From: Pseudomonas thivervalensis
GTDB taxonomy: Bacteria; Pseudomonadota; Gammaproteobacteria; Pseudomonadales; Pseudomonadaceae
Assembly: GCF_001269655.1 (NCBI RefSeq)
Contig: NZ_LHVE01000002.1
Span: forward strand, 1-64,000
Length of the DNA: 64,000 nt
Direction: 5' to 3'
Shown: positions 49,330 through 57,618 of the stretch, piece by piece
Numbering within the stretch: the first letter of the stretch is position 1
Layout of the letters: every line of letters begins with the position of its first letter
The notes under the pieces: generated by a model
What the model saw: the letters and a program-made list of their open reading frames with translations, nothing else
Databases searched by the model: none
What the model was told of the DNA's origin: nothing
Position numbers and translations under genes: made by a program

Positions 49330-50844
49330 CTAGCGCTTCACCGTTTCCTCAAGCGAGAAGCGTCCCAGTGGGTTTTGTTGGAAGTGCTCGATGTTCTTGC
49401 GCGAAATATTGATGTACGGGCTGTAGTAGAGATCGATCCAGTTGACGTCCTGCTTGGCGATTGCCTGAAGGTCGGTATACATCTGCTTGCGCTTGGTCGG
49501 GTCCACTTCTACCCGCGCGGCCGCGACCAGATCCTTGACCTTGTCGTTCTTGTAGCGGGTCATGTAATTCATGTTGGTGTCGTGCCCCAGCACGAAGGTG
49601 GTCTTCTGGTCCGGGTCGAGGATGTCGTTGGTCCAGTACATCACGGACAGATCGTAATCGCCGTCGATCAGCATTTGCCAACTCTGGGTCGGGTCGACTT
49701 TCTGCAAGGTGGCTGTCACGCCGACCGCTGCGAGCTGTTGCTGGACCAGCACGGCGATCTGCTCGTCGGCTTCATTGCCCGCATTGACCACATAGTTGAG
49801 CTTCAGGCCTGACGCGCCTGCATCCGCCAGCATCTTCTTGGCTTTTGCCGGGTCGTACGGGCGCTGCAGATTATCGGCATTGTGATAAAGCGCGCCTTTA
49901 GGAATGTAGGAATAAGCCACCTGGCCATGGCCGAACGTCACGGTATCGACCAGGGATTTCTTGTTGATCGCAAGGTCCAGGGCCTGACGTACTTCAGGCT
50001 TGCCCAGCAGTCCGTGCTCATGGTTGATCAGCAGATGATCCTCACGGGTGGAGGGATCCATGTGTACGACCAGGTTGGGATCTTTCTTCAGGGTTTCGAC
50101 GCGCGAGAAGGGCACGAAGATTGCCGAATCCAGTTCACCGGCCTGTACTTTCAACATCCGCGTATTGTCATCCGGGATGGAGATCCATTCCACGCCATCC
50201 AGGCTCACCTTGTCGGCTTGCCAGAAGTTGGGGTTCTTCTCCAGCACCACGCGATCACCGCGTAGCCACTCCTTGACGATAAAGGCGCCAGAAGCAACGG
50301 GGTCCTGGGCATAGGCTTCCTCACCCATTTTTTCCATGGCCTTTTGCGACAGGATGGAAACGTTGGGCAGCGCCAACTGCGCGAGGAAGGGCACTGAAGG
50401 GCCCGTGAGTGTCACCACCAGAGTCTGCGGGTCGGGTGCCTGGGCCTTGTCGATAATCTTGTAGGAGTCGCTCCACAGCGACCCCTTGTTGTCGCGAATG
50501 CGCAACAGACTGAACGCTGCATCGCTGGCGGTAATCGGTGAGCCGTCGGAGAACTTGGCCGAGCGGAGCTTGAAGGTGTAGGTCAGGCCATCGTCCGAAA
50601 CCTGCCAGCTCTCGGCCAGCCCGGGTACGAGCTTGGTGCCGGTGTTGTCGACGCGCACCAATACGTCATAGACATTGGAGAACACCCAGTTATCACGGTT
50701 CTGCGCGCTTTTGATCGGGTCGAACGTCGTACTTTCCTCACGGCAACCGATGGTCAGCACGCCGGCAGCCTGGGCGACACCGGCCGCCAGTGTGCAAACG
50801 GTCAGCGTCGCGGCGGTCAGCAACTTCAAATGTTTCGATCGCAT
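49330..50844 (-). CDS. Peptide ABC-transporter substrate-binding protein
   Basis: 504 residues, SBP family 5 (DppA/OppA type). Sec signal peptide ending in AGVAQA; mature part opens GVLTIGCREESTTFDPIKS, then PGLAESWQVSDDGLTYTFKL, a family signature. There is no lipobox, so it is a free periplasmic protein. GGGAG is seven bases before ATG 50844; the longer upstream frame would bury the signal peptide. It is the last gene of the operon pipeline peptidase-permease-permease-ATPase-ATPase-SBP. Context with two proline-iminopeptidase-like hydrolases points to uptake of a small peptide or amide. Confidence 0.92.
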   Translation of the reverse strand: MRSKHLKLLTAATLTVCTLAAGVAQAAGVLTIGCREESTTFDPIKSAQNRDNWVFSNVYDVLVRVDNTGTKLVPGLAESWQVSDDGLTYTFKLRSAKFSDGSPITASDAAFSLLRIRDNKGSLWSDSYKIIDKAQAPDPQTLVVTLTGPSVPFLAQLALPNVSILSQKAMEKMGEEAYAQDPVASGAFIVKEWLRGDRVVLEKNPNFWQADKVSLDGVEWISIPDDNTRMLKVQAGELDSAIFVPFSRVETLKKDPNLVVHMDPSTREDHLLINHEHGLLGKPEVRQALDLAINKKSLVDTVTFGHGQVAYSYIPKGALYHNADNLQRPYDPAKAKKMLADAGASGLKLNYVVNAGNEADEQIAVLVQQQLAAVGVTATLQKVDPTQSWQMLIDGDYDLSVMYWTNDILDPDQKTTFVLGHDTNMNYMTRYKNDKVKDLVAAARVEVDPTKRKQMYTDLQAIAKQDVNWIDLYYSPYINISRKNIEHFQQNPLGRFSLEETVKR

Positions 50845-50872
50845 GGTCAAACTCCCTATTGATGAATGTTTT

Positions 50873-51844
50873 TTAGAACAACGGCTCTCCGAGCACACAG
50901 CTATAACGATGTCCATTGATGTCACGGATGGGCGGCGGCGTTTTCGCGCAGATGGGTTGTGCATACCGGCAGCGCGGGTGAAAAGCGCAGCCGGATGGAA
51001 GGTTCAGGGGGCTGGGTGGCTCGCCAGGCAGGGTGGCGTCCAGCAACGGTCGAGTCGGGTCGATGTGTGGAATGGACTGGATCAGCGCGACGGTATAAGG
51101 ATGCCGCGGGCTGCTGAACACGGCCTCCGTGGGGCCCTCTTCGACGATTTCGCCGAGGTACATCACGGCCACCCGGTCACATAACCGCCGAACGATCGCC
51201 AGGTCGTGGGCAATGAACAGGATCGCCAGGTTCATGCGCTGTCGCAGCTCCAGCAGCAGGTTGATGATCTGTCCCTGGATGGAAACGTCCAGCGCGGCCA
51301 CGCATTCATCGGCAATGATCAACCGTGGCTCGATGGCCAGTGCCCGAGCGATCCCCACGCGCTGGCATTGACCGCCACTCAACGAACCCGGCTTGCGGTC
51401 GGCCAGCTCCGGCCGCAAGCCGACCAGGGTCAGCAATTCATCGACCCGCTGGCGAATCAGTGATGCAGGGATCGCACATCGCACTCGCAGCACTTCAGCC
51501 AGGGTGTCGCCAATGCTCATGCGCGGATTGAGGGCGGTATAAGGGTCCTGGAAAATCATCGCGGTTTCGTGGCGCAGTCGCTCGATGTCGATCCGCTTGC
51601 CTTGAGCCATATCCACGCCATCGAACAGGATCTGTCCGGCGCTGACCTCGGTGAGGCGCAAGATGGCCCGGCCCAGGGTGCTCTTGCCGCTGCCCGACTC
51701 ACCCACCAGCCCGAGCACTTCCCCGGTGGTCAGGCTCAGCGACACACCGTTGACGGCTTTCACCCATTGCCTGTTGATCCCGAACGGACCACTGCCAGGG
51801 GCGGCGAAGCGCACCTGTAGACCCTTCACTTGCAACAGGGTCAT
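50873..51844 (-). CDS. Peptide ABC-transporter ATPase (DppF/OppF-like)
   Basis: 323 residues. Walker A GESGSGKST, ABC signature LSGGQCQRV, Walker B LIIADECVAALD, and the C-terminal oligopeptide-transporter cysteine region (GCAFHPRCRYAQPIC) typical of DppF/OppF. Note Cys-Val for the usual Pro-Val/Pro-Thr near Walker B. It pairs with the upstream ATPase, overlapping its stop by four bases (ATGA). The longer open frame to 51970 is only run-through of another frame. Confidence 0.92.
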   Translation of the reverse strand: MTLLQVKGLQVRFAAPGSGPFGINRQWVKAVNGVSLSLTTGEVLGLVGESGSGKSTLGRAILRLTEVSAGQILFDGVDMAQGKRIDIERLRHETAMIFQDPYTALNPRMSIGDTLAEVLRVRCAIPASLIRQRVDELLTLVGLRPELADRKPGSLSGGQCQRVGIARALAIEPRLIIADECVAALDVSIQGQIINLLLELRQRMNLAILFIAHDLAIVRRLCDRVAVMYLGEIVEEGPTEAVFSSPRHPYTVALIQSIPHIDPTRPLLDATLPGEPPSPLNLPSGCAFHPRCRYAQPICAKTPPPIRDINGHRYSCVLGEPLF

Positions 51845-52827
51845 GACGAAGCTCCCATCGGCAGCGGGTAATGGCAGGCCACCCGGTGTGCCCCTGCCGT
51901 GGCTTGCATCTCTGGCAACAGCTGCGTGCACTGGCCGCCCTGCTGAAGGCAGCGTGGATTGAAGCGGCATCCGGTGGGCAGCGCATCGAGCAGAGGAGGC
52001 TGGCCGGCGATGGTCTTGAGCATGGCATGGCCGGCGCTGGTAGCCGGTTGGCAGTCAATCAGGGCCGCCGTATAGGGATGTCGTGGGTGAGCCAGCAGAT
52101 CAAGCTTGTTGCCGTGCTCGCAGAGCCGACCGGCGTACATCACCGCGATGGAATCACAGGTCTGGGCGACGACCCCCAGGTCGTGGGTGATCATGATGAT
52201 TGACAGCCCACGTTGGTCGCGCAGATCCAGGAGCAGGCGCAGGATCTGTGCCTGTACGGTGACATCCAGGGCCGTGGTCGGCTCATCGGCGATCAGCACC
52301 TGGGGGTTGCAACCTAATGCCACGGCGATCATGGCGCGTTGGCGCATGCCACCGGAAAACTCATGGGGATAACTGTCGACCCGCCGCAGCGGATCGGGAA
52401 TGCCCACCTGGCGTAACACATCAATGGCCTTCGCCCGTGCTTCACGTTTGGACGCCCCCTGATGCAGGCGTATGCCCTCGCCGATCTGTTCGCCGATACG
52501 CATCAACGGGTCAAGATGACTGCCGGGATTCTGAAAAATCATCCCCAGCCGCCGACCCCGTATGCGCCGCATGTCGGCTTCATCCAGCGACAGCAGGTCT
52601 TCACCGGCGAGGCGAACGGCCTTGCCCTGGACCCGAAGGTTCGAGGAGGGCAACAAGCGCATCAAGGCCCGGCAGGCCATCGTCTTGCCTGAGCCGCTTT
52701 CACCCACCAGACCGAGGATTTCGCCTTCGGCCAGGTCAAATGACACACGATCCACCAGCGTGACTTCAGACTCACCGTGGCCGGCAATCACGCTGAGGTC
52801 CTCGACGTGCAGCACGGGTGTGCTCAT
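51841..52827 (-). CDS. Peptide ABC-transporter ATPase (DppD/OppD-like)
   Basis: 328 residues. Walker [10 protein letters not shown], signature [12 protein letters not shown], Walker [13 protein letters not shown] and the C-terminal cysteine motif ([20 protein letters not shown]). It forms the heterodimeric motor with the following ATPase. It overlaps the permease gene upstream and the ATPase gene downstream by four bases each. A longer frame open to 53370 is not the gene; the permease occupies that DNA. Confidence 0.92.
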   Translation of the reverse strand: MSTPVLHVEDLSVIAGHGESEVTLVDRVSFDLAEGEILGLVGESGSGKTMACRALMRLLPSSNLRVQGKAVRLAGEDLLSLDEADMRRIRGRRLGMIFQNPGSHLDPLMRIGEQIGEGIRLHQGASKREARAKAIDVLRQVGIPDPLRRVDSYPHEFSGGMRQRAMIAVALGCNPQVLIADEPTTALDVTVQAQILRLLLDLRDQRGLSIIMITHDLGVVAQTCDSIAVMYAGRLCEHGNKLDLLAHPRHPYTAALIDCQPATSAGHAMLKTIAGQPPLLDALPTGCRFNPRCLQQGGQCTQLLPEMQATAGAHRVACHYPLPMGASS

Positions 52828-53681
52828 GGGCGTTCTCCGAGGTGCTCGGCGACACCGTCGGCCAGCAGACTGAAGCCCATGGCCAGGGTAACGATCGCCA
52901 GTCCCGGGAAGGTGCAGATCCACCAGGCATTGGTGATAAAACTCTGGCCTTCGGCGACCATCGTGCCCCACTCGGCGGTGGGGGGCTGAACGCCCAGGCC
53001 GAGGTAGCTGACTGCCGCCCCATTGAGCAGCACCAGCACCGCGTCGGACATCGAAAACACGATCGAACCGAACATGGCATTGGGCAACAGGTGCCGAAAC
53101 AGAATGCGTCCATGACCGAAGCCCAGGCTTTTCGCTGCCAGGGCGAAATCGCTCTCCTTGAGCACCAGAATCTGCGAACGGATCAGCCGTGCATAGGACA
53201 CCCAACCCACCAGGGCCATCGCCATATAAAAGCTGCCCAGGCCGGGGCCGAGGATGGCCATGATTGCCAGCATCAGCACCAGGAAGGGAAAGGCCAGGAT
53301 AATATCGATCAGGCGCATGCAGATCGTGTCGAACCGGCCGCCGATATAGCCGGCCAAGGCGCCGACACACGTGCCGATCAAGAACGGGAAAACCACCCCG
53401 ATCACGGAAATCTGCAAGTCGATGCGCGCGCCCCAGATCACTCGGGACAGAACGTCTCGGCCAAAATTATCCGTGCCGAACGGATGGGCCAGGCTCGGCC
53501 CCAGCAGACGGATATCGGTGTTCTGGGCAATCGGATCGAAAGGCGCGACCCAGGGGGCGAAGAGTGCGAGCAACAGCCAGCCAAACAGAATCGCCAGGCC
53601 TAGCACGGTGGCCAGGCGACTGTTGCGCAAGCCGAAACGCAGCGCAAGACGCCAGGCGGGACTGAGGGTCTGGCCGCTCAT
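52824..53681 (-). CDS. Peptide ABC-transporter permease (DppC-like)
   Basis: 285 residues, about six membrane helices; N-terminal APWVAPFDPIAQNTDIRLLG and GTDNFGRDVLSRVIWGARI are the OppC/DppC hallmark, with the EAA loop AAKSLGFGHGRILFRHLLPN. It partners the DppB-like permease. It overlaps both neighbours by four bases. Confidence 0.93.
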   Translation of the reverse strand: MSGQTLSPAWRLALRFGLRNSRLATVLGLAILFGWLLLALFAPWVAPFDPIAQNTDIRLLGPSLAHPFGTDNFGRDVLSRVIWGARIDLQISVIGVVFPFLIGTCVGALAGYIGGRFDTICMRLIDIILAFPFLVLMLAIMAILGPGLGSFYMAMALVGWVSYARLIRSQILVLKESDFALAAKSLGFGHGRILFRHLLPNAMFGSIVFSMSDAVLVLLNGAAVSYLGLGVQPPTAEWGTMVAEGQSFITNAWWICTFPGLAIVTLAMGFSLLADGVAEHLGERP

Positions 53682-54625
53682 CGCATGTTCACCCGCGGAT
53701 CAATCATCACGGTCAGCACATCGGCGAGGAAATTGACCATGACGGTGGCGAGGGCCAGCACCATGGCCACGCCTTGGACCACCATGTAGTCGCGGGTAAA
53801 GATGCCGCGTACCAACAATTGACCGATGCCGGGAATGGCAAACAGACTTTCGATGACCACCGTGCCGCTGATCAACCAGCCGATGTTCACCGCCAGCAGG
53901 TTGACCGCCGGTACCAGGGAATTGGGCAGCACGTGCCGGTGAAATATCGCCCGCTCTGACAAACCCCGGGCCCGTGCGGCGGTGGCATGATCGGCTTGTA
54001 GCTCCATGAGCATGCTGGCGCGCAGATTGCGCACCAGAACGGCGGAGAGCGCCAAGGCAATGGTCAGGCACGGCAAAACCATGTGATGCAGTTTGTCCCA
54101 CCCTGTACGCCCATAGCCTGAGACCGGGAACAGCCCCAACTGCACACTGAGCAGCAGGATCAACATGATGCCTAGCCAGAACGCCGGCATGCCGAGCCCT
54201 GCGGTGGTAAACAGGCGAATCAGATGATCTTGCCAGCCGCCCTTGTTGCGCGCCGCCACCGTTGCCAGCGGCACGGCAATCAGCAGCGCCAGCAGTACGC
54301 TGCCGAGCACCAGGAACAGGGTTGGCTCGATGCGGGTACTGATCAGCTTCAAGGCATCGACTTTGTAGAGCAGCGATTGGCCGAGATCGCCTTTGAGCAG
54401 GTTCTTGAGGAAGTAGAAGTATTGCATCCACAACGGCTGGTCGAGACCGTACTGGGCACGAATCCTGATCAGCGCCTCCGGCGTACTGCGCGAGCCCAGC
54501 AGTGCCCGGGCGGGGTCCCCGGGGATTGAGCGCACGAGCACAAAGGTGATCATGCTGATGCCAAACAGCACCGGCAATAGCTGTAGCGGGCGCGACAGTA
54601 TGAAACGGTAGCGCGCCAGGTTCAT
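53678..54625 (-). CDS. Peptide ABC-transporter permease (DppB-like)
   Basis: 315 residues, about six membrane helices; N-terminal LFGISMITFVLVRSIPGDPA and the EAA loop TARARGLSERAIFHRHVLPN are DppB/OppB-type. It is preceded by the hydrolase gene with only a three-base gap and is followed by overlapping dppC-like, D-like and F-like genes, so all belong to one transcript started near 55550. Confidence 0.93.
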   Translation of the reverse strand: MNLARYRFILSRPLQLLPVLFGISMITFVLVRSIPGDPARALLGSRSTPEALIRIRAQYGLDQPLWMQYFYFLKNLLKGDLGQSLLYKVDALKLISTRIEPTLFLVLGSVLLALLIAVPLATVAARNKGGWQDHLIRLFTTAGLGMPAFWLGIMLILLLSVQLGLFPVSGYGRTGWDKLHHMVLPCLTIALALSAVLVRNLRASMLMELQADHATAARARGLSERAIFHRHVLPNSLVPAVNLLAVNIGWLISGTVVIESLFAIPGIGQLLVRGIFTRDYMVVQGVAMVLALATVMVNFLADVLTVMIDPRVNMR

Positions 54626-54628
54626 GGG

Positions 54629-55519
54629 TCAGTTCCGATGGCGAAGCAGGAAATCCAGCAGCACTGGGAAATAGGCTTGGGGCTCTTCGTAGAACGGCAT
54701 GTGGCTGCTGTTGGGGAACACATTCAGTTGTACATCCTTGAGCGCCATTTTCATGCGCATTGCACAGGCTGGCGTCAGTTCATCATGTTGACCGGTGGTG
54801 ATCAGAACGGGCATTTCGAAGCCGGCCATCTGCTCGATGCGATTCCAGTCCTTGAGATTGCCGGTATAGAGAAATTCGTTGGGGCCCTGCATGGTCATGT
54901 AGGGCCCCATGTTCCAGTCGCCCAGGGAACGTGTCACCGGCGCAGGCCACTCGTCCAGACGGCAGACATGGCGATAGTTGAGCAGGGTGATGGCCGCCTG
55001 GTATTGCGGATGATCCAGGGTGCCCATGGCTTCATGGCGCTGCATCATCGCGACGGTCTCACTGCCCAGGGCCGCCCGCAGACGCTCGAGCTCCAGGGAC
55101 AGGTGAGGGATATCGCCGGCGGTATTTTCCAGGATCAGGGTTTTCAGCGATTGGGGGTGATGAATGGCGTACTCGATCGCCAACCAGCCACCCCAGGAGT
55201 GCCCAAGCAGGTGCACTTTGCCCAGGTCGAGGGCTTGGCGGACGGTCTCTACCTCCGCCACATAGCGGGTGATGTCCCACAGGGCTTCGTCAGTAGGCCT
55301 GGCCGAGGCGCCGGTACCCAACTGATCGAAAGCGATGACCCGCAAGCCCTTTTCCTTGAGCCAGCCATGGCTGTCACGCAGATAATCGCAAGGCAATCCC
55401 GGGCCGCCATTGAGGCACAACAGCACCTCGTCGCCGTCGCCAAAGCCGTAGGCCACCAGATGATGACCATCGACTTCCACGTCGTACCGCTGGTCTGGCT
55501 CGATCTCACGCCACATCAT
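54629..55519 (-). CDS. Proline-iminopeptidase-like alpha/beta hydrolase (AapA-like)
   Basis: 296 residues, peptidase family S33. Oxyanion segment NGGPG (38-42), nucleophile elbow GHSWGGW (S108), acid in TTGQHDELTP and histidine in NSSHMPFYEEP. It would cleave an N-terminal residue from a short peptide or hydrolyse an amide in the cytoplasm. Two adjacent ATGs (55519, 55516) share one AGGAG; the second has the better spacing. It leads the transporter operon and faces pipR divergently, with a lux-box-like site between. In the described PipR system of plant-associated Pseudomonas an amino-acid peptidase gene (aapA) holds this position; that assignment is from memory. Confidence 0.88.
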   Translation of the reverse strand: MMWREIEPDQRYDVEVDGHHLVAYGFGDGDEVLLCLNGGPGLPCDYLRDSHGWLKEKGLRVIAFDQLGTGASARPTDEALWDITRYVAEVETVRQALDLGKVHLLGHSWGGWLAIEYAIHHPQSLKTLILENTAGDIPHLSLELERLRAALGSETVAMMQRHEAMGTLDHPQYQAAITLLNYRHVCRLDEWPAPVTRSLGDWNMGPYMTMQGPNEFLYTGNLKDWNRIEQMAGFEMPVLITTGQHDELTPACAMRMKMALKDVQLNVFPNSSHMPFYEEPQAYFPVLLDFLLRHRN

Positions 55520-55580
55520 TGCTCTCCTGCTCAGGTACCGCCCGTTGGCTAAACCTTACCGAGGAAGCTACGCGCCCATA

Positions 55581-55600
55581 AGCTAGCAATTCTTATAGGT
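55581..55600 (-). promoter_or_regulatory. lux-box-like site upstream of the hydrolase-transporter operon
   Basis: On the minus strand the site reads ACCTATAAGAATTGCTAGCT, a 20-bp imperfect dyad of lux-box form. It ends 61 bases before the hydrolase start, which suits a LuxR-type activator centred near -42. It shares ACCTAT-N8-CTAG with the site in front of pipA. Confidence 0.65.
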
Positions 55601-55680
55601 TTGATCTGGCACTCCCTCGCTCAGGCGTGGCATTCTACTTGCACGATTTCAGGATTGAAATTAATAAGGGAGCTGAATGG

Positions 55681-56442
55681 ATGCAGGCCAAGCTGTCTGA
55701 CTTCAATACCCGTCTTTTGTCTGGCAGGAGCCTGGACGAACAGATGGATAACACCTTGGGGATGGTCCAGGCGTTAGGCTTTGAGGCTTTGGTGTACGAC
55801 TACAGTCCGGTGCCGCTGGATCATGATGGTGCACTGATCACCCCGACTGTGCTGAAGCTGCGCAATACCCCCCGCGATTGGCACTCGCTCTGGTGTGAAG
55901 AAGGTTATTACCAGATCGACCCTGTCCAGCATCTGGCGATCAACGCGATCTCTCCTTTTGTCTGGTCCTATCGACCGGAGGCCGACACGGTGCTGCAGCC
56001 GTTCATCGGCCAGAGTCATGCGCCGGTCGTGAGCTACCTGCAGGATTCGCGCATGACCTGCGGCGTGACTGTGCCGATGCATTTGCCCAAGGGCGGCTTT
56101 GCGACATTGACCGGGCTGCGCGCCGATACGAAGGGGAGCACCCTGCAGGATGTCCGGCAAACGCTGGGCGACTTCAGCCTGATTTCCCATGCCCTGCAAG
56201 AGGCGGCTTTTCCGCTGCTCGGCAAGGAAGCCCGCGCATGCCCGGTTCGCCTGACCAAGCGCGAGCGTGAGTGCTTGAGATTGGCCGCTGAAGGGTTGAC
56301 GGCGGCGGACATCGCCAGGCAACTGAATCGTTCCTTGGCCACCATCACCCTCCACCTGACTTCTGCAATGCACAAGCTCGGCGCCAGGAATCGGGTCCAG
56401 GCCGTGGTCAGGGCGGTGCATTATCGGTTGCTCGATAGCTGA
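55681..56442 (+). CDS. pipR: Plant-signal-type LuxR solo regulator (PipR-like)
   Basis: 253 residues: N-terminal autoinducer-binding domain (about 1-165) and C-terminal LuxR HTH ([20 protein letters not shown], then [20 protein letters not shown]). In the ligand pocket, [17 protein letters not shown] keeps the Trp (W67), Asp (D80) and Pro but has Trp (W71) where acyl-homoserine-lactone receptors have Tyr; this Tyr-to-Trp change is the mark of plant-responsive solos (OryR, PsoR, PipR). No luxI gene is nearby. ATG 55681 has AGGGAG about eight bases upstream and is chosen over an earlier in-frame ATG. Neighbouring peptidase and peptide-transporter genes match the PipR locus, reported to respond to an ethanolamine derivative. 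Confidence 0.9.
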   Translation: MQAKLSDFNTRLLSGRSLDEQMDNTLGMVQALGFEALVYDYSPVPLDHDGALITPTVLKLRNTPRDWHSLWCEEGYYQIDPVQHLAINAISPFVWSYRPEADTVLQPFIGQSHAPVVSYLQDSRMTCGVTVPMHLPKGGFATLTGLRADTKGSTLQDVRQTLGDFSLISHALQEAAFPLLGKEARACPVRLTKRERECLRLAAEGLTAADIARQLNRSLATITLHLTSAMHKLGARNRVQAVVRAVHYRLLDS

Positions 56443-56454
56443 AATCGGGCAAAA

Positions 56455-56474
56455 ACCTATCTGTTTCTCTAGTT
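56455..56474 (+). promoter_or_regulatory. lux-box-like site upstream of pipA
   Basis: ACCTATCTGTTTCTCTAGTT, 20 bp, ending 57 bases before the pipA start and 13 bases after the pipR stop. It has the same ACCTAT-N8-CTAG form and nearly the same distance to its gene as the site at 55581, strongly suggesting one regulator, PipR. Confidence 0.65.
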
Positions 56475-56531
56475 ATTCCGCCGGCCGGTCCCCGGTATCG
56501 TTGCCGCTGGATTTCTTGGGAGCGGCACGAA

Positions 56532-57431
56532 ATGGATCTTCCCGTCACGCACGAAGGCTTTGCGCCTTTTGGTCCGTATCAGACCTGGTATCGCATCACT
56601 GGCGATTTCAGCAGTGGCCGTACGCCGCTGCTGGTCCTGCATGGCGGCCCGGGTTGCACACACGATTATGTCGATGCCTTCAAGGATGTTGCCAACAGTG
56701 GCTATCCGGTGGTTCATTACGACCAACTGGGCAATGGGCGTTCCACCCATCTGCCGGAAAAAGCCCCCTCGTTCTGGAACGTGGCGCTCTTTCTCGATGA
56801 GTTGGAGAACTTGCTGGATCATCTGGGCATTCGCGACAATTACGCACTGTTGGGGCAGTCCTGGGGCGGCATGTTGGCCAGCGAGCATGCGGTGCTCCAA
56901 CCTGCGGGCTTGCGTGGGTTGATTGTCGCCAACTCCCCGGCGGCCATGTCCACTTGGCTCCTTGAAGTCAATCGCTTGCGCCAACTGCTACCCATTGACG
57001 TGCAGCAAACGTTGCTCAAGCACGAGCGGGCTGGAACCTTGACGTCTACGGAGTATTTCGAGGCCGCTCGGGTTTTCTACGACCGCCATGTCTGCCGTGT
57101 CACGCCCTGGCCCGACGAAGTCGCCCGTACCTTTGCCCAGATCGATGCCGATCCTACCGTTTATCACGCCATGAATGGCCCCACCGAGTTCCATGTGATC
57201 GGCAGCATGAAGGACTGGACCATCACCGATCGCTTGCCTCGGATCAAGGTGCCGACCCTGTTGATTTCAGGCCGATACGATGAAGCGACGCCGTTGGTGG
57301 TCAAACCCTATGTGGATCATGTCCCCGACATTCGCTGGGCGTTGTTCGAACATTCCAGCCATATGCCCCATGTCGAGGAGCGGATGGCTTGCATGGGAAC
57401 GGTGGTGAGTTTCCTGGATGAGTGTTTGTAG
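56532..57431 (+). CDS. pipA: Proline iminopeptidase-like hydrolase PipA
   Basis: 299 residues, peptidase family S33 (alpha/beta hydrolase). [10 protein letters not shown] oxyanion segment (37-46), nucleophile elbow GQSWGGM (S110), acid in SGRYDEATP and histidine in [10 protein letters not shown]. In the described PipR systems, pipA is the strongly induced target gene next to pipR. It is a paralogue of the 54629-55519 hydrolase but not a close copy, so the two may act in sequence or on different substrates. A ribosome site (TTGGGAG) precedes the ATG; a strong terminator follows. Confidence 0.9.
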   Translation: MDLPVTHEGFAPFGPYQTWYRITGDFSSGRTPLLVLHGGPGCTHDYVDAFKDVANSGYPVVHYDQLGNGRSTHLPEKAPSFWNVALFLDELENLLDHLGIRDNYALLGQSWGGMLASEHAVLQPAGLRGLIVANSPAAMSTWLLEVNRLRQLLPIDVQQTLLKHERAGTLTSTEYFEAARVFYDRHVCRVTPWPDEVARTFAQIDADPTVYHAMNGPTEFHVIGSMKDWTITDRLPRIKVPTLLISGRYDEATPLVVKPYVDHVPDIRWALFEHSSHMPHVEERMACMGTVVSFLDECL

Positions 57432-57472
57432 GCGTCCGCGCAATCCGAGCTGTCGTTTTTGTTGTGTTTCTC

Positions 57473-57502
57473 GACGCGTCCTGTGAGACGCGTCTCTTTT
57501 TT
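57473..57502 (+). terminator. Rho-independent terminator after pipA
   Basis: Hairpin GACGCGTC, loop CTGTGA, GACGCGTC followed by TCTTTTTT, 42 bases beyond the pipA stop. Both arms are the same self-complementary octamer. Confidence 0.85.
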
Positions 57503-57618
57503 CAGTAGAAAATTCCCGCTCTCTTGAACCGGAAGCGATATGCAGGGTCTGGTGTGCGCGCAGTGCTATGCACGCCTGGTCGCACGCCTGCTGTCATTTC
57601 TGTATCGAGGGATCGAAC

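Noticed and set aside
51845..51970. Longer N-terminus for the DppF-like ATPase
   Set aside because: The DppD-like gene covers this DNA and ATG 51844 overlaps its stop in the usual ATGA manner.
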